NCBI RefSeq assembly: GCF_030263935.1
Contig: NZ_CP127162.1
Coordinates: 2,365,501 to 2,429,500 of the forward strand
Source: Paenibacillus polygoni
Lineage (GTDB): Bacteria > Bacillota > Bacilli > Paenibacillales > Paenibacillaceae
Length of the DNA stretch: 64,000 nt
Direction of reading: 5' to 3'
Below, in pieces: positions 52,858 to 61,612 of the stretch. The first letter of the stretch is position 1. Every line of letters starts with the position of its first letter. The translations under genes and the position numbers were made by a program. Below the pieces are notes generated by a model. The model saw nothing but the letters and a program-made list of their open reading frames with translations, did not search any database and was not told the DNA's origin.

Positions 52858-53784
52858 ATGTTGAATGCAGAAATGTTAGAAACGATTTTAGAAACCTATG
52901 CAGAAGAACTCGAAGCATTTGATATCTGGCTGAAAGATGCGGGGTACACCAGCCACACTATTAAATCTTATAAAAGTGATGTGTTTGAATTTTTATCATC
53001 TCTAAATGGGAAGTCACTAGATAAAGTGAAGAAACTACATATTCTCTCTTTTCTGTCGAGGGCTCGTGATCGGGGGATCAGTGATTCAACTCGGAATCGT
53101 AAACATGCTTCGGTGCATTGTTTCTTCAAAGCGCTGATCGAGCTCGAACTTCTGGAACTGAACCCGGCAACAGGAATTAAGAAATCGAGAACGGAAAAGA
53201 ATAAAGCCCCCGTATTTTTAGATGAAGAAGATCTGCCAAAATTCATGAAATCGGTAGAGGGGAAATATCGGAATCGCAATCTAGCGATTTTTCTGCTCAT
53301 GGCATATATGGGTCTGCGGGTAGGAGAAGTTCATTCTTTAAATGTGGGAGATTATAATGCGCAGCGTAGTACGATCGATGTATTTGGTAAGGGGAGAAAG
53401 TGGCGGACCTTGCCTGTTCCTGCAGCGGTAAGAGGTGTGCTAGATGAAGTGCTAGCCGAGAGGATCGAACCTCGTAAATCAAAGGAAGAAGCTTTCTTCA
53501 TCTCCCAACAAGGGAGAAGATTGTCCATTCGGACGATTCAGCTGATTGCAGCTGAGACCTTTGATCGTTTTCAGGAGAATGAAGGGATCACCCGCAAAAA
53601 AGCATACTCTAGTCATAAACTGCGGCACTCTTTTGCAACGATGATGCTTCGCAAAGGAGCTGACCTCAGAACCGTTCAAGAGTTGCTTGGGCACTCATCG
53701 ATTGAGACGACTACCGTGTACACTCACGTAACCAATCGGGAGAAGGAACAAGCCATGGCTATGCTTGAGATTGACCTATCTTAA
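52858..53784 (+). CDS. Xer/phage-integrase-type tyrosine recombinase
   Basis: A roughly 308-residue tyrosine recombinase. A core-binding SAM-like N-domain (FDIWLKDAGYTSHTIKSYKSD) precedes the catalytic domain with Arg in GLRVGEVHSL, the HxxR motif in SSHKLRHSFATMML, and His...Tyr in LGHSSIETTTVYTHV. All catalytic residues are present. ATG 52855, 52858 and earlier starts are possible; AGGTGATG gives no clear choice. There are no phage or transposon genes beside it. Dif-like 28-bp sites lie on both sides. Confidence 0.85.
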   Translation: MLNAEMLETILETYAEELEAFDIWLKDAGYTSHTIKSYKSDVFEFLSSLNGKSLDKVKKLHILSFLSRARDRGISDSTRNRKHASVHCFFKALIELELLELNPATGIKKSRTEKNKAPVFLDEEDLPKFMKSVEGKYRNRNLAIFLLMAYMGLRVGEVHSLNVGDYNAQRSTIDVFGKGRKWRTLPVPAAVRGVLDEVLAERIEPRKSKEEAFFISQQGRRLSIRTIQLIAAETFDRFQENEGITRKKAYSSHKLRHSFATMMLRKGADLRTVQELLGHSSIETTTVYTHVTNREKEQAMAMLEIDLS

Positions 53785-53889
53785 TCTATCCTAATCAGTG
53801 ATTTAGTTTGGGTTATTCATATAAAAATACTTTGTCATTTTTAAGCAAATTCCAATCATACACAGACCATATTCATTTCTACAAGTATT

Positions 53890-53917
53890 AGTTAACATAT
53901 TTTATATTATGTAAACC
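53890..53917. other. 28-bp dif-like site downstream of the Xer-like gene
   Basis: AGTTAACATAT, centre TTTATA, TTATGTAAACC. The right arm matches the XerD half of Firmicute dif at 10 of 11 bases, and the left arm matches its reverse complement (AGTTTACATAA) at 9 of 11. It lies 105 bp after the recombinase stop. Confidence 0.42.
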
Positions 53918-54030
53918 TACGCTTAGACATACAATTATTATTAATATCTTGATTAGCATTTTAAGTAAGCCATTAATAACATATCAATTAAACATGATTT
54001 CATAAAAAAGACAAACAACATAGATTATTA

Positions 54031-54067
54031 GAAGCAAAGGGCTGCTTTATAGGCAGCCTTTTGCTTC
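54031..54067. terminator. Long hairpin between convergent genes
   Basis: 15-bp arms GAAGCAAAGGGCTGC and GCAGCCTTTTGCTTC with one mismatch and a 7-nt loop. There is no clean T run, but position and strength suggest transcript ends. Confidence 0.6.
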
Positions 54068-54150
54068 ATTATAAAAAGTGTTTAACATTCCTGTGTATAA
54101 GAGTGCCTTAAGCTATAGATAAATAATAGTGAGTGTCACCCTATGCGGGT

Positions 54151-55506
54151 CTACCTTTTTCGGGCAGGAGGAATACTTTGTGGATTATGAAACATATTCT
54201 TAGGATCATATTTTGCTTTCACTTTACGTAATCTTGTATAGTTTGTTCCATAATATACTGGACCTGAATCTTTAATACCTTGGTCTGGTACATTAATATA
54301 AGACCCTACGATATATGGTTGCAGCTTTCGGCGTGTATTACGGGTTAAGGCGATATTTTTAGCGGCATTGGCTGGATTAATCCAGGAGGTATTCCATTCT
54401 ACATAGAATTTGGCGTTACGCCAGAAGAAAGCACTCGCTTTTGGAGAAACCCGGCTTACCGCACCACCCCAGTTGAGGAAGAAGAATCCGGCTGTTGAAT
54501 CTGCCTCAGCGTTCTCTAGAAATTCCTTCATCACTTTTATGGCACTGTCAGGAAAAACGGACTTTCCAAAACCTGAAGAGAACTGGTTGCTATACTTTTG
54601 GGTAAGTACAGGATCAGGTGCTAATAAGAAGTTCACTACTTCCGGGTAAGGTAATAACCGAATAGTACTCTCCGTGGGAGTTCCGACCGATGTGATTGGC
54701 TTAAGTAACCGGACTGCCTCTGTTTTTGGTCCGAGGAACAAGCCTTCCATTGTGACATTGCCGCCTTTTTTAGGGCCAATATTCAGTTCACTTCCAAGCC
54801 TAGTATCGACAGAAGGAGCCCACCGTTGCCATACTTTAAGTACCTTTTCGAATTGGTTCCATGGCCATGTAATCTTGAATACGGTTGCCTTCGTGGGGGC
54901 CTTTCGCACTTTAAATTTGTATTTTGTGCATATACCGAAGTTACCACCGCCGCCTCCACGGGAGGCCCACAATAAATCAGCATTCTTCCTATGATTAGCG
55001 ACAATTACTTTTCCATTTGCATCGACCATTTCTAGTCCAATCAGATTATCGCTGATCAGCCCGATTGTTCGCTGCAAAGGCCCAATTCCTCCACCGAGTG
55101 TAATCCCGCCAATTCCTACGGTGGGACTGTCACCAAATGGGGCTATAAATCCTTGAGCAGCCAGGGTTTTCGCGATTCTTCCGACTCGGTTCCCCGTCTC
55201 AACAATGACTGTTCCCTTCTTCTTATCCAGTTTAATCCCTTGCATCTTGCTCACATCTATTACAATGCCTCCGTTAACCTGCGAAAGGTTGTTCTCGAGC
55301 GCATGCCGTCCACTTCTGGCCCGGATGGGGATATGATGATGACGAGCCCATTTTATAGCATTAGACACATCTTGCGTTTTTAGAGCAAAAACAAATACTT
55401 TCGGATATCTGTCTGTATGAGGATCCCAATTTCTACGTGCAGCCTCATAACCTGAATCTCCTCGGAAAATCACTTTACCAGTCAGTTTCACTTTTGAACT
55501 CACCAT
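54151..55506 (-). CDS. FAD-dependent oxidoreductase (PCMH/BBE type)
   Basis: A 451-residue flavoenzyme. The covalent-FAD His is in RARSGRHALEN (about residue 63). At the place where bicovalent relatives have a Cys (GxCPTVGxGG), this protein has GDSPTVGIGG, so only the His link is expected. The C-terminal BBE segment is NYTRLRKVKAKYDPKNMFHNPQSI. No signal peptide. It would oxidise a sugar or alcohol substrate with O2; which one is unknown. ATG behind GGGAG. Confidence 0.82.
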   Translation of the reverse strand: MVSSKVKLTGKVIFRGDSGYEAARRNWDPHTDRYPKVFVFALKTQDVSNAIKWARHHHIPIRARSGRHALENNLSQVNGGIVIDVSKMQGIKLDKKKGTVIVETGNRVGRIAKTLAAQGFIAPFGDSPTVGIGGITLGGGIGPLQRTIGLISDNLIGLEMVDANGKVIVANHRKNADLLWASRGGGGGNFGICTKYKFKVRKAPTKATVFKITWPWNQFEKVLKVWQRWAPSVDTRLGSELNIGPKKGGNVTMEGLFLGPKTEAVRLLKPITSVGTPTESTIRLLPYPEVVNFLLAPDPVLTQKYSNQFSSGFGKSVFPDSAIKVMKEFLENAEADSTAGFFFLNWGGAVSRVSPKASAFFWRNAKFYVEWNTSWINPANAAKNIALTRNTRRKLQPYIVGSYINVPDQGIKDSGPVYYGTNYTRLRKVKAKYDPKNMFHNPQSIPPARKR

Positions 55507-55672
55507 AACAACTCCCTAGTGCAAAAATGGATTACACCGATATCTTACAAACACGGTATTGTCCATTATATGGAGAACAGCAGTCCATGGTGTAGGATTT
55601 TGGATGAGAAGGAGAATGTCGATTACCAAAAGGAAGACGCTACTAATCAAGGGTTATATAATTCTATATTTT

Positions 55673-55700
55673 AGTTTATATAATATAATTTATGTTAACA
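55673..55700. other. Possible third dif-like 28-mer near the recombinase
   Basis: AGTTTATATAA, centre TATAAT, TTATGTTAACA. The arms match AGTTTACATAA at 10 of 11 and TTATGTAAACT at 9 of 11 bases. It lies in the AT-rich gap between the oxidoreductase and a lipoprotein gene (55507-55873), where nothing else is recognised, so chance similarity is a real risk. Confidence 0.3.
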
Positions 55701-55873
55701 ATTTGATCTTAATAACTGTTCCATTACGAACATCTTTTATTAATTGTTAAATAAATTATGATACATTTTACAACATTAATTTAACTTTATCGTCAATATT
55801 GTTAATAATATGTAAATCAACTTTATATTTACTTTGCTATAATTTCTTTTGCGTGAAGAAAGGGGCTTACCAA

Positions 55874-56629
55874 GTGAAGAAAGTAATTGGGTTAGTGATT
55901 TTAAGCGGTACATTGTTGTTGTCAGGTTGTAGTTATGGTTATGAAGATCCACCACCAGGTACATATACGCAAGGTAGAGATGAAGTGGAGCAAGTAACAT
56001 CAGACACCAAACTAGATCATGGAGAAATGATTACATCTTCTGAAAATGAAGAGGTGCGTCTATATTCTGTAAACGTAATCAAAGATGAGTATCAAGGAAT
56101 GGTTGTAGACGTTAATGGTAAACAAAAAGAATTTGATTGGAACTTTATTAATCTTGTTGATCCGCAAATTTTCTATACGGATGTTACAGGGGATGGGAAA
56201 GCAGAAACGATTATTGTTTTAAATACAGGAAAAGGTACAGCAATGTCGATAAATGAAATACATGTCTTAGATGAAAATCTTGATGAAATAAACGTCCAAG
56301 ATGTGCTGAAGGTTGTCTCTGAACGAATAAGTTCACAAGTTACTAAGAAGAATGATACTACGTTATCCATTCAAGTTCAGTTTGATAATAAAGAGCTCGA
56401 TTTAGAACATCCTGTGGACTCTGATTATATTCTTAATCAAACCGAGCTTGGTTTTGGAGCAATTATGTACCATAAAGTAGAAGATCAAAAAATAAAGACA
56501 ATAGCTACAGGGCTTATTGGAATGGCTCCAACGTATGCAGCTTCTTTTGAAATATCATATAAATATGTAGCTGAATCAAATGAGTTTATAGCAGATGAAA
56601 TTCAGTTTATCCCAAGTGAAGACAGATGA
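55874..56629 (+). CDS. Lipoprotein of unknown function
   Basis: A 251-residue lipoprotein from GTG 55874 (VKKVIGLVILSG), behind AAAGGGGC; the frame opens upstream but without a ribosome site. The lipobox is LLSGC. The mature protein has a calcium/repeat-like DVTGDGKAETIIVLN (VCBS-like) segment near its middle, suggesting a beta-rich extracellular fold. Function unknown. It is followed within 8 bp by an IS3-family element. Confidence 0.7.
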   Translation: MKKVIGLVILSGTLLLSGCSYGYEDPPPGTYTQGRDEVEQVTSDTKLDHGEMITSSENEEVRLYSVNVIKDEYQGMVVDVNGKQKEFDWNFINLVDPQIFYTDVTGDGKAETIIVLNTGKGTAMSINEIHVLDENLDEINVQDVLKVVSERISSQVTKKNDTTLSIQVQFDNKELDLEHPVDSDYILNQTELGFGAIMYHKVEDQKIKTIATGLIGMAPTYAASFEISYKYVAESNEFIADEIQFIPSEDR

Positions 56630-56686
56630 AAAAAAGGTGGCCAACATTTTAAAATGTACCCCTTGTAAAGGACATTTAATAAAAGG

Positions 56687-57604
56687 TTAGCCAACTTCTT
56701 TAAGCTGCTGTCTGTATTTTGCAGGCGGCAGCTTCTTTAAATTCCATTGCCCTCGATAATGATTGTAGTAAATCATGTAGCTCTTAATTTCTTTTTTTAC
56801 TTCTTCTAACGTTGCACATGCTTTTATATTTGTTTCATCTTTAAAATGCCCAAAGAATGATTCTTGTGGCGCGTTGTCCCAACAGTTTCCTCTACGAGAC
56901 ATCGATTGACCTAAGCCTAGATTCTTCACAAGCTTTTGGAATTGCGGATTTGTATAGTGAAATCCTTGATCCGAATGAATAAACGCATCGTTGGTTAGAT
57001 GACGATGTTTCTTTAGTTGATGAAGTGTGTTTATTGCAATCTTTAAACTCAGCGTAGAAGAGACCTCATAGGCGAGAATTTCATTGGTTTCAGCGTCTTT
57101 AATTGTAGATAAATAGGCTCGATTTCCTTTCCCATAAGTTAAATACGTAATATCTGTTAACAGTACTTTACCAGCCAGACCTTGCTTAAATTTTCGGTTT
57201 AACTTGTTTTCACAGGATCGATGTTCTTTTGTTGCTTTTGCCATACGGCGTGCAGGATTCGCTTTGCGAATAGGGCAGTAGATATTAAATTTATTCATCA
57301 CACGACGGATCCGCTTAAGATTGTAGGTGATACCGTATTGATTTTTTAACGTCATTTTGATTTGCCGTGCACCCTTCTTTCTTCCCCGGAAATGGTATGC
57401 CTTCAAAATGATTTCTTTTACTACTTCATCTGCTTCATCCTGTTTCTGACGAGCCTGCATTGCTTCTTTACTGAAATAGCGATAATAGCCTGAACGTGAA
57501 ACATGGGCGATTTGGCAAAGATACCGCACGATACGTTTTAATTGATATTTATCGATGATTTGATGAATCAACTCGAATTTTTGTGTAGTCGTTATGTTTA
57601 TTTC
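56687..57604 (-). CDS. IS3-family transposase OrfB (DDE integrase), made by -1 frameshift
   Basis: The integrase domain has TDITY (Asp), HSDQGFHY (Asp) and ESFFGHFKDE (Glu), with SRRGNCWDNA between the last two. A separate ATG start at 57571 is possible. However, the frame is open back to the A AAA AAG heptamer (plus-strand 57604-57610) at the end of orfA, so an OrfAB fusion by -1 shift is likely. The protein is intact. Confidence 0.87.
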   Translation of the reverse strand, partial: EINITTTQKFELIHQIIDKYQLKRIVRYLCQIAHVSRSGYYRYFSKEAMQARQKQDEADEVVKEIILKAYHFRGRKKGARQIKMTLKNQYGITYNLKRIRRVMNKFNIYCPIRKANPARRMAKATKEHRSCENKLNRKFKQGLAGKVLLTDITYLTYGKGNRAYLSTIKDAETNEILAYEVSSTLSLKIAINTLHQLKKHRHLTNDAFIHSDQGFHYTNPQFQKLVKNLGLGQSMSRRGNCWDNAPQESFFGHFKDETNIKACATLEEVKKEIKSYMIYYNHYRGQWNLKKLPPAKYRQQLKEVG

Positions 57605-58017
57605 TTTTTTCTCATCTGCCTTTCGAGTAGATCGAGCTTTTTTAAGAATTCGTTTTCTGCTTCTACCAAGTTCAGCTTTGCTTCTAAGCGGGCATATTTT
57701 TCTTCTAGACTTAATTCACGCTCTAAAGGGCGACCTGACGCATGTTTTCTGGCATCTTCTAATCCGATGAGCCCGTGATCTTGATAAGCCGAACGCCAAC
57801 GATTCGAAGCTTTATGAATCCGTGTAAGACCAAGGGCTCCAATGTCAAAACCAGCCTCCAGAAAAATTTCACTCGGGATTTTTCCTTTGTCATATTCATC
57901 AATGAAAAATCCTTTAAATTCTTCTGTGTACGTAATGGCTTTTGCACTCACGTTTTTGACATACGGATTTAATTTTAATTGTGCCTGTTGTTGGTTTGTG
58001 AATATTTTCTTTGTCAT
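57598..58017 (-). CDS. IS3-family transposase OrfA
   Basis: I use the start MTKKIFTNQQQAQ (about 58017), as the upstream 24 residues do not look like family sequence. The helix-turn-helix is in FFIDEYDKGKIPSEIFLEAGFD, and the C-terminus is a charged coiled coil (LEEKYARLEAKLNLVEAENEFL) ending RKKK at the slippery site. Confidence 0.78.
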   Translation of the reverse strand: MTKKIFTNQQQAQLKLNPYVKNVSAKAITYTEEFKGFFIDEYDKGKIPSEIFLEAGFDIGALGLTRIHKASNRWRSAYQDHGLIGLEDARKHASGRPLERELSLEEKYARLEAKLNLVEAENEFLKKLDLLERQMRKKK

Positions 58018-58162
58018 TTCAGTTACCCCACCGCTCGTTTTTTCTTGATTATAAACAAAAATGCACCCTAATAAGATGACTTTTTTCAAAGTGTCTATCT
58101 TATAGGGTACATTTTATTTTGTTGGTCACCTTTTTAAATGATTCAGATTACATGAACTTTCA

Positions 58163-59308
58163 TTAATTCAGCCATTTAAAAATATCTTCTTGAGCTATGG
58201 TCGCTACACTATACAACAGAAGCATATCATCATAATGATGTTCCTGTAGATACTCGTCTACATTCATCCGGAAGTAACGCATGTCAATCATATGAATGGT
58301 GGAGTAATGCTGGGCTAGAAACGGCACCATTGCATTAGCATAGGAGTCTTTAAAGACGATAATACTGCGATCTTTATTACCTTCCTCATGAGGTATATGG
58401 ATCGTGACAAGCGGGAAGTTCCCGCCAAAGAAAACCTTATATTTATCCCGCTCATTCTGTGCCTTCATATCGTAAAAAGAATTCTCACATGCGCTTTGTC
58501 CCTCGATACAGACTTCGTATTCGGGTAGAGAAGTCTCAAGCAATTCCAAGCGATCTGGAGTAATATCACGCTGGTTTGCCTTGGTATAAAATGTACCGTA
58601 GAACGCATCACTAAACGGCTTTGCCTCAAGTGCTGCTTCAGGAGTAGGAGAGAGGCCTATGGAGTTAGCAAAGGCTTGATATCCATAGTACGCTCCTCGT
58701 GTCGTCCAGTGATGATCCGTACGAAAATAGATTTGTGCGGTATTTTTCTTCTGTTGCAGTATTTCTCTGATATCAACGGGTGCAACCCGTCCATTCAGCT
58801 CGCTAAAGATTTGATCCATCAGCGGTGACTGGGGAGTGTCCGTTGCATCTGCATATTTGGGTAAATACTCGCCATTCAGCGTCTGGGAATTCGGAACAAG
58901 CAGAAGAGATAACGAATCAACATCCTTCTGATGACGCTCAGCAAAACGAGCAATCTGCTCTATATTCTGACTCAGCTGCTCCTCATCGTACGTAAACCGT
59001 TCAAATAGATATCCTCTACTGCCAAAGAATACTTGCTTATTTTCCGTCTTGCCTGACATTCGCTCCATATCTGATTTGAGTCCAACCCAGTTGTCACGAC
59101 CTACAAACTGATCCACTAAATAATCGTCTAGTTGATCTGTATATCGTCCACTCCAGAGTTTGTCCCAGGAGAAGGAGGGGAACTTAGCCAAGACGCGATT
59201 TTCAAATTCAGATAAGGTCCGGTCCGGTTCCCATAAGCTCCATATACCAAAACAGCTGATAAATAGAAGAAAGCCGCTGGTTACGATAACTGCTCTTTTC
59301 CGATTCAA
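58163..59308 (-). CDS. DHHW/AlgJ-like extracellular O-acetylation protein
   Basis: A 381-residue protein with an N-terminal membrane anchor (AVIVTSGFLLFISCFGIWSLW). The SGNH-like AlgX/AlgJ fold is marked by FFGSRGYLFERF, then YFRTDHHWTTRGAYYGY (the DHHW motif, about residues 198-202) and a late IVFKDSYANAMVPFLAQHY. TTG start behind AGGAGGTG, overlapping the upstream MBOAT stop signal region. It probably receives acyl groups from the MBOAT protein and transfers them to an extracellular glycan. Confidence 0.82.
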   Translation of the reverse strand: MNRKRAVIVTSGFLLFISCFGIWSLWEPDRTLSEFENRVLAKFPSFSWDKLWSGRYTDQLDDYLVDQFVGRDNWVGLKSDMERMSGKTENKQVFFGSRGYLFERFTYDEEQLSQNIEQIARFAERHQKDVDSLSLLLVPNSQTLNGEYLPKYADATDTPQSPLMDQIFSELNGRVAPVDIREILQQKKNTAQIYFRTDHHWTTRGAYYGYQAFANSIGLSPTPEAALEAKPFSDAFYGTFYTKANQRDITPDRLELLETSLPEYEVCIEGQSACENSFYDMKAQNERDKYKVFFGGNFPLVTIHIPHEEGNKDRSIIVFKDSYANAMVPFLAQHYSTIHMIDMRYFRMNVDEYLQEHHYDDMLLLYSVATIAQEDIFKWLN

Positions 59309-59321
59309 TGATCTTCACCTC

Positions 59322-60728
59322 CTAAAAACGGAAATACAGAAATGGATTATACGAGTCATCGATAATATATGCAGTGGAAGCGAGCAGAAGGATGGTTAGA
59401 ACAATCACTTCAAGGATCGCCATGACTGTAGGATTCATTCTGTTATTTAGTTTGGATGTCAAACGCGCCGCAATCGGTGTCGAGGCGAACGTTAACACGA
59501 TGAGCAGTGCTCCATACGATTGTAGATAGTAAAGATTCGTTCTACTTATCCATTCCGCTTGGGTAAATCCAAGCATTACCTGAAGATAGTGAGGAAGTTG
59601 AGTAAGATCCTCAATAGCGAATAAAGTCCAGCCAATCAGGATGACAGCTATAAAATACAGATGCCGGAAAGGACGCCAGATCCTTTCAAGCCATTTTCCA
59701 AGCCATAACTTCTCGATCGCAATGAGGAAGCCAAAATACAGACCCCACAGTACAAAGTTCCAGTTCGCTCCATGCCATAATCCAGTCAAAAACCAGACAA
59801 TAAATAGATTTACGAGAAGCCTCCACTTACGAACCCTGCTTCCCCCGAGCGGGAAATATACATAATCCCGAAACCATGAGCCGAGCGTAATATGCCATCT
59901 GCGCCAGAACTCGGAAGCATTCTCAGATATGTAGGGATAACGAAAGTTCTCAGGAAATTCAAAACCGAGCATCCTGCCGAGGCCAATGGCCATATCCGAA
60001 TACCCGCTAAAGTCAAAATAAATCTGAAAAGCAAATGCTATAATACCAATCCACGCACCTGCAATGGTCAGTTCACTGCTTCCAGACAGCGTAGTGTCCC
60101 AAAGCATTCCAATGTTATTAGCGAGCAGTACTTTCTTGGCGAGACCAATGATAAAACGCCGCACACCACTTGCAAAAAGTTCCATACTTACGTGACGGCG
60201 AGCGAGCTGTTTATCAATATCCTCGTACCTCACAATAGGTCCTGCTACTAGCTGCGGGAACATGGATACAAACGCTGCAAAGTTGATAAAACTCCGCTGA
60301 GCGGGGACATTTCGGCGGTAAACATCAATCATATAGGACATCGTCTGGAACGTATAAAAAGAAATCCCAATCGGAAGCGGCAGATCGAGAACTGCAAAGT
60401 GAGTACCCAGCAGATCGTTCGCAGAAAGAATAAGAAAATCAGCATATTTGAAAAAACTGAGTACGCCAATATTTACGATCAGGGAAAATACAAGGATGAA
60501 TCGGCGTATTTTCTCGCGCTGCTCATATCGATCCATTAGGAGACCGTTCATGTAATCTATTACTGAGGAAAACAGCAATAGAAGAATATATACGGGTTCT
60601 CCCCAAGCGTAAAAGAACAGACTAATAAGAAGAAGCGCCGCATTCTTCCATCGCTGCGGCGCTGCATAATAGACTAATAAAGCTATGGGTAAAAAGTAAA
60701 ACAAAAAGGCTACAGAGCTAAAAACCAA
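59322..60728 (-). CDS. MBOAT O-acyltransferase (AlgI/DltB-like)
   Basis: A 468-residue membrane acyltransferase of about 10-11 segments. FDFSGYSDMAIGLGRMLGFEFPENFRYPY and EFWRRWHITLGSWFRDYVYFPLGG are the AlgI signatures, and the catalytic His is in FLTGLWHGANWNFVLWG (about residue 327). TTG start behind GGAGGG. It passes acyl groups across the membrane. With DHHW downstream and a DUF4358 lipoprotein upstream it forms a three-gene glycan O-acylation operon. Confidence 0.88.
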   Translation of the reverse strand: MVFSSVAFLFYFLPIALLVYYAAPQRWKNAALLLISLFFYAWGEPVYILLLLFSSVIDYMNGLLMDRYEQREKIRRFILVFSLIVNIGVLSFFKYADFLILSANDLLGTHFAVLDLPLPIGISFYTFQTMSYMIDVYRRNVPAQRSFINFAAFVSMFPQLVAGPIVRYEDIDKQLARRHVSMELFASGVRRFIIGLAKKVLLANNIGMLWDTTLSGSSELTIAGAWIGIIAFAFQIYFDFSGYSDMAIGLGRMLGFEFPENFRYPYISENASEFWRRWHITLGSWFRDYVYFPLGGSRVRKWRLLVNLFIVWFLTGLWHGANWNFVLWGLYFGFLIAIEKLWLGKWLERIWRPFRHLYFIAVILIGWTLFAIEDLTQLPHYLQVMLGFTQAEWISRTNLYYLQSYGALLIVLTFASTPIAARLTSKLNNRMNPTVMAILEVIVLTILLLASTAYIIDDSYNPFLYFRF

Positions 60729-60766
60729 GGATATTCCCTCCAGTCTTCCTTCAAAGGGCTCGTGAG

Positions 60767-61267
60767 TTATTTGCTCTCAGAAGTCAAAGCGTTTGTAAAG
60801 GCTTGTTCCATTTTTTCAGCGTCGTCTGAAATAAGAAGTGCCAAATAGTTGCCTTGTTGCGTAATAATATGGTTCTTCACTTTCTCATATTGCTCCGGTA
60901 AATAAGTACTCCAATTTCGTTCTTGATTAGCAACTTCTTTCTCCAGTGCAGCTTTTAGTTCTTCAATATTCGAAGCGTCAGTTGCTTTTAAAATAATGAA
61001 TTCATCGGCATGTACGTTCATCATTGCTTTCATGTATTGTCCTTCTTCAATAATGGTCGGATCAATGCCTAAGTTTCTCGCTGTCTCTGTATCTTCTTTG
61101 AGATTTATGTCGAAGAACTGGTCTTTATTCATCTCCGTTTTTTGCATAATCACTTCCATTAAATCACTTACGGGTACGTTAACTTCGTTACCTTCCTTCG
61201 CTGTTTGGGTTCCGCATCCCGCGATCACCACCATCAACGCCAGTAACATCAAAATCATTTTCTTCAT
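60767..61267 (-). CDS. DUF4358-like lipoprotein
   Basis: A 166-residue lipoprotein from ATG 61267 (MKKMILMLLALMVV), 9 bp after AAGGAG. Lipobox IAGC. The mature domain (DLMEVIMQKTEMNKDQFFDI, then NVHADEFIILKATDASNIEELKAALEK) matches DUF4358, often found next to MBOAT/DHHW genes. It may assist the acylation machinery outside the membrane. First gene of the operon. Confidence 0.78.
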   Translation of the reverse strand: MKKMILMLLALMVVIAGCGTQTAKEGNEVNVPVSDLMEVIMQKTEMNKDQFFDINLKEDTETARNLGIDPTIIEEGQYMKAMMNVHADEFIILKATDASNIEELKAALEKEVANQERNWSTYLPEQYEKVKNHIITQQGNYLALLISDDAEKMEQAFTNALTSESK

Positions 61268-61612
61268 TTCTTTGCAACTCCTTCTCATTCTCATGATGTG
61301 AAATATTTTTCCTTAGATATAGACAATTTGATTATTAAAAAGGTTCCCTTTTCAAAACTTTTTTCAGAACTTTTTCTGAAAAATCCTCTTTTTTCTACAA
61401 AAAAACACAATCGAACGAGATAAATAAAGCTACGAAGAGATTTTTCATCTGCGGTACATCATTTCTGTATGAATTCGGCTTCGTTTGATTTCTTTTTGAC
61501 CTTCGTACTCCTTTACCAATGAAAGGCATGGGAGTATGATTCATCTGCTGAGAAAATAAAGACATCGAAAAGAGAACTCAGCACTAGATACGGGGTAAAG
61601 AGGGAGATCTTT
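61268..61612. other. Divergent promoter region of the acylation operon and kimA
   Basis: AT-rich, with a small hairpin (TTTTTCAG/CTGAAAAA, about 61357-61382) and a weak one near 61500-61540. I looked for a c-di-AMP (ydaO-type) riboswitch before kimA and do not see its conserved segments. No gene seen. Confidence 0.5.

Larger units (their letters stand above)
53785..54150. other. AT-rich intergenic region with a dif-like site and a long hairpin
   Basis: No gene seen. It contains the dif-like 28-mer at 53890-53917 and the hairpin at 54031-54067, which lies between convergent genes. Confidence 0.55.
56638..58128 (-). mobile_element. IS3-family insertion sequence, about 1.49 kb
   Basis: Ends begin TGGCCAACA at 56638 and, on the other strand, TGACCAACA at 58128. 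The inverted repeats continue inward through AAAATGTACCC. Similarity also extends a few bases outward (AAAAAGG on one side and its complement on the other), so the exact edges and a target duplication could not be fixed. It carries intact orfA and orfB and sits between convergent genes, so it breaks no coding gene. Confidence 0.82.

Noticed and set aside
52858..53784. Prophage or integrative element
   Set aside because: The recombinase stands alone; no phage, conjugation or excisionase genes and no tRNA attachment site are visible.
61268..61612. c-di-AMP riboswitch before kimA
   Set aside because: No conserved ydaO-type blocks or terminator/antiterminator pair could be traced.
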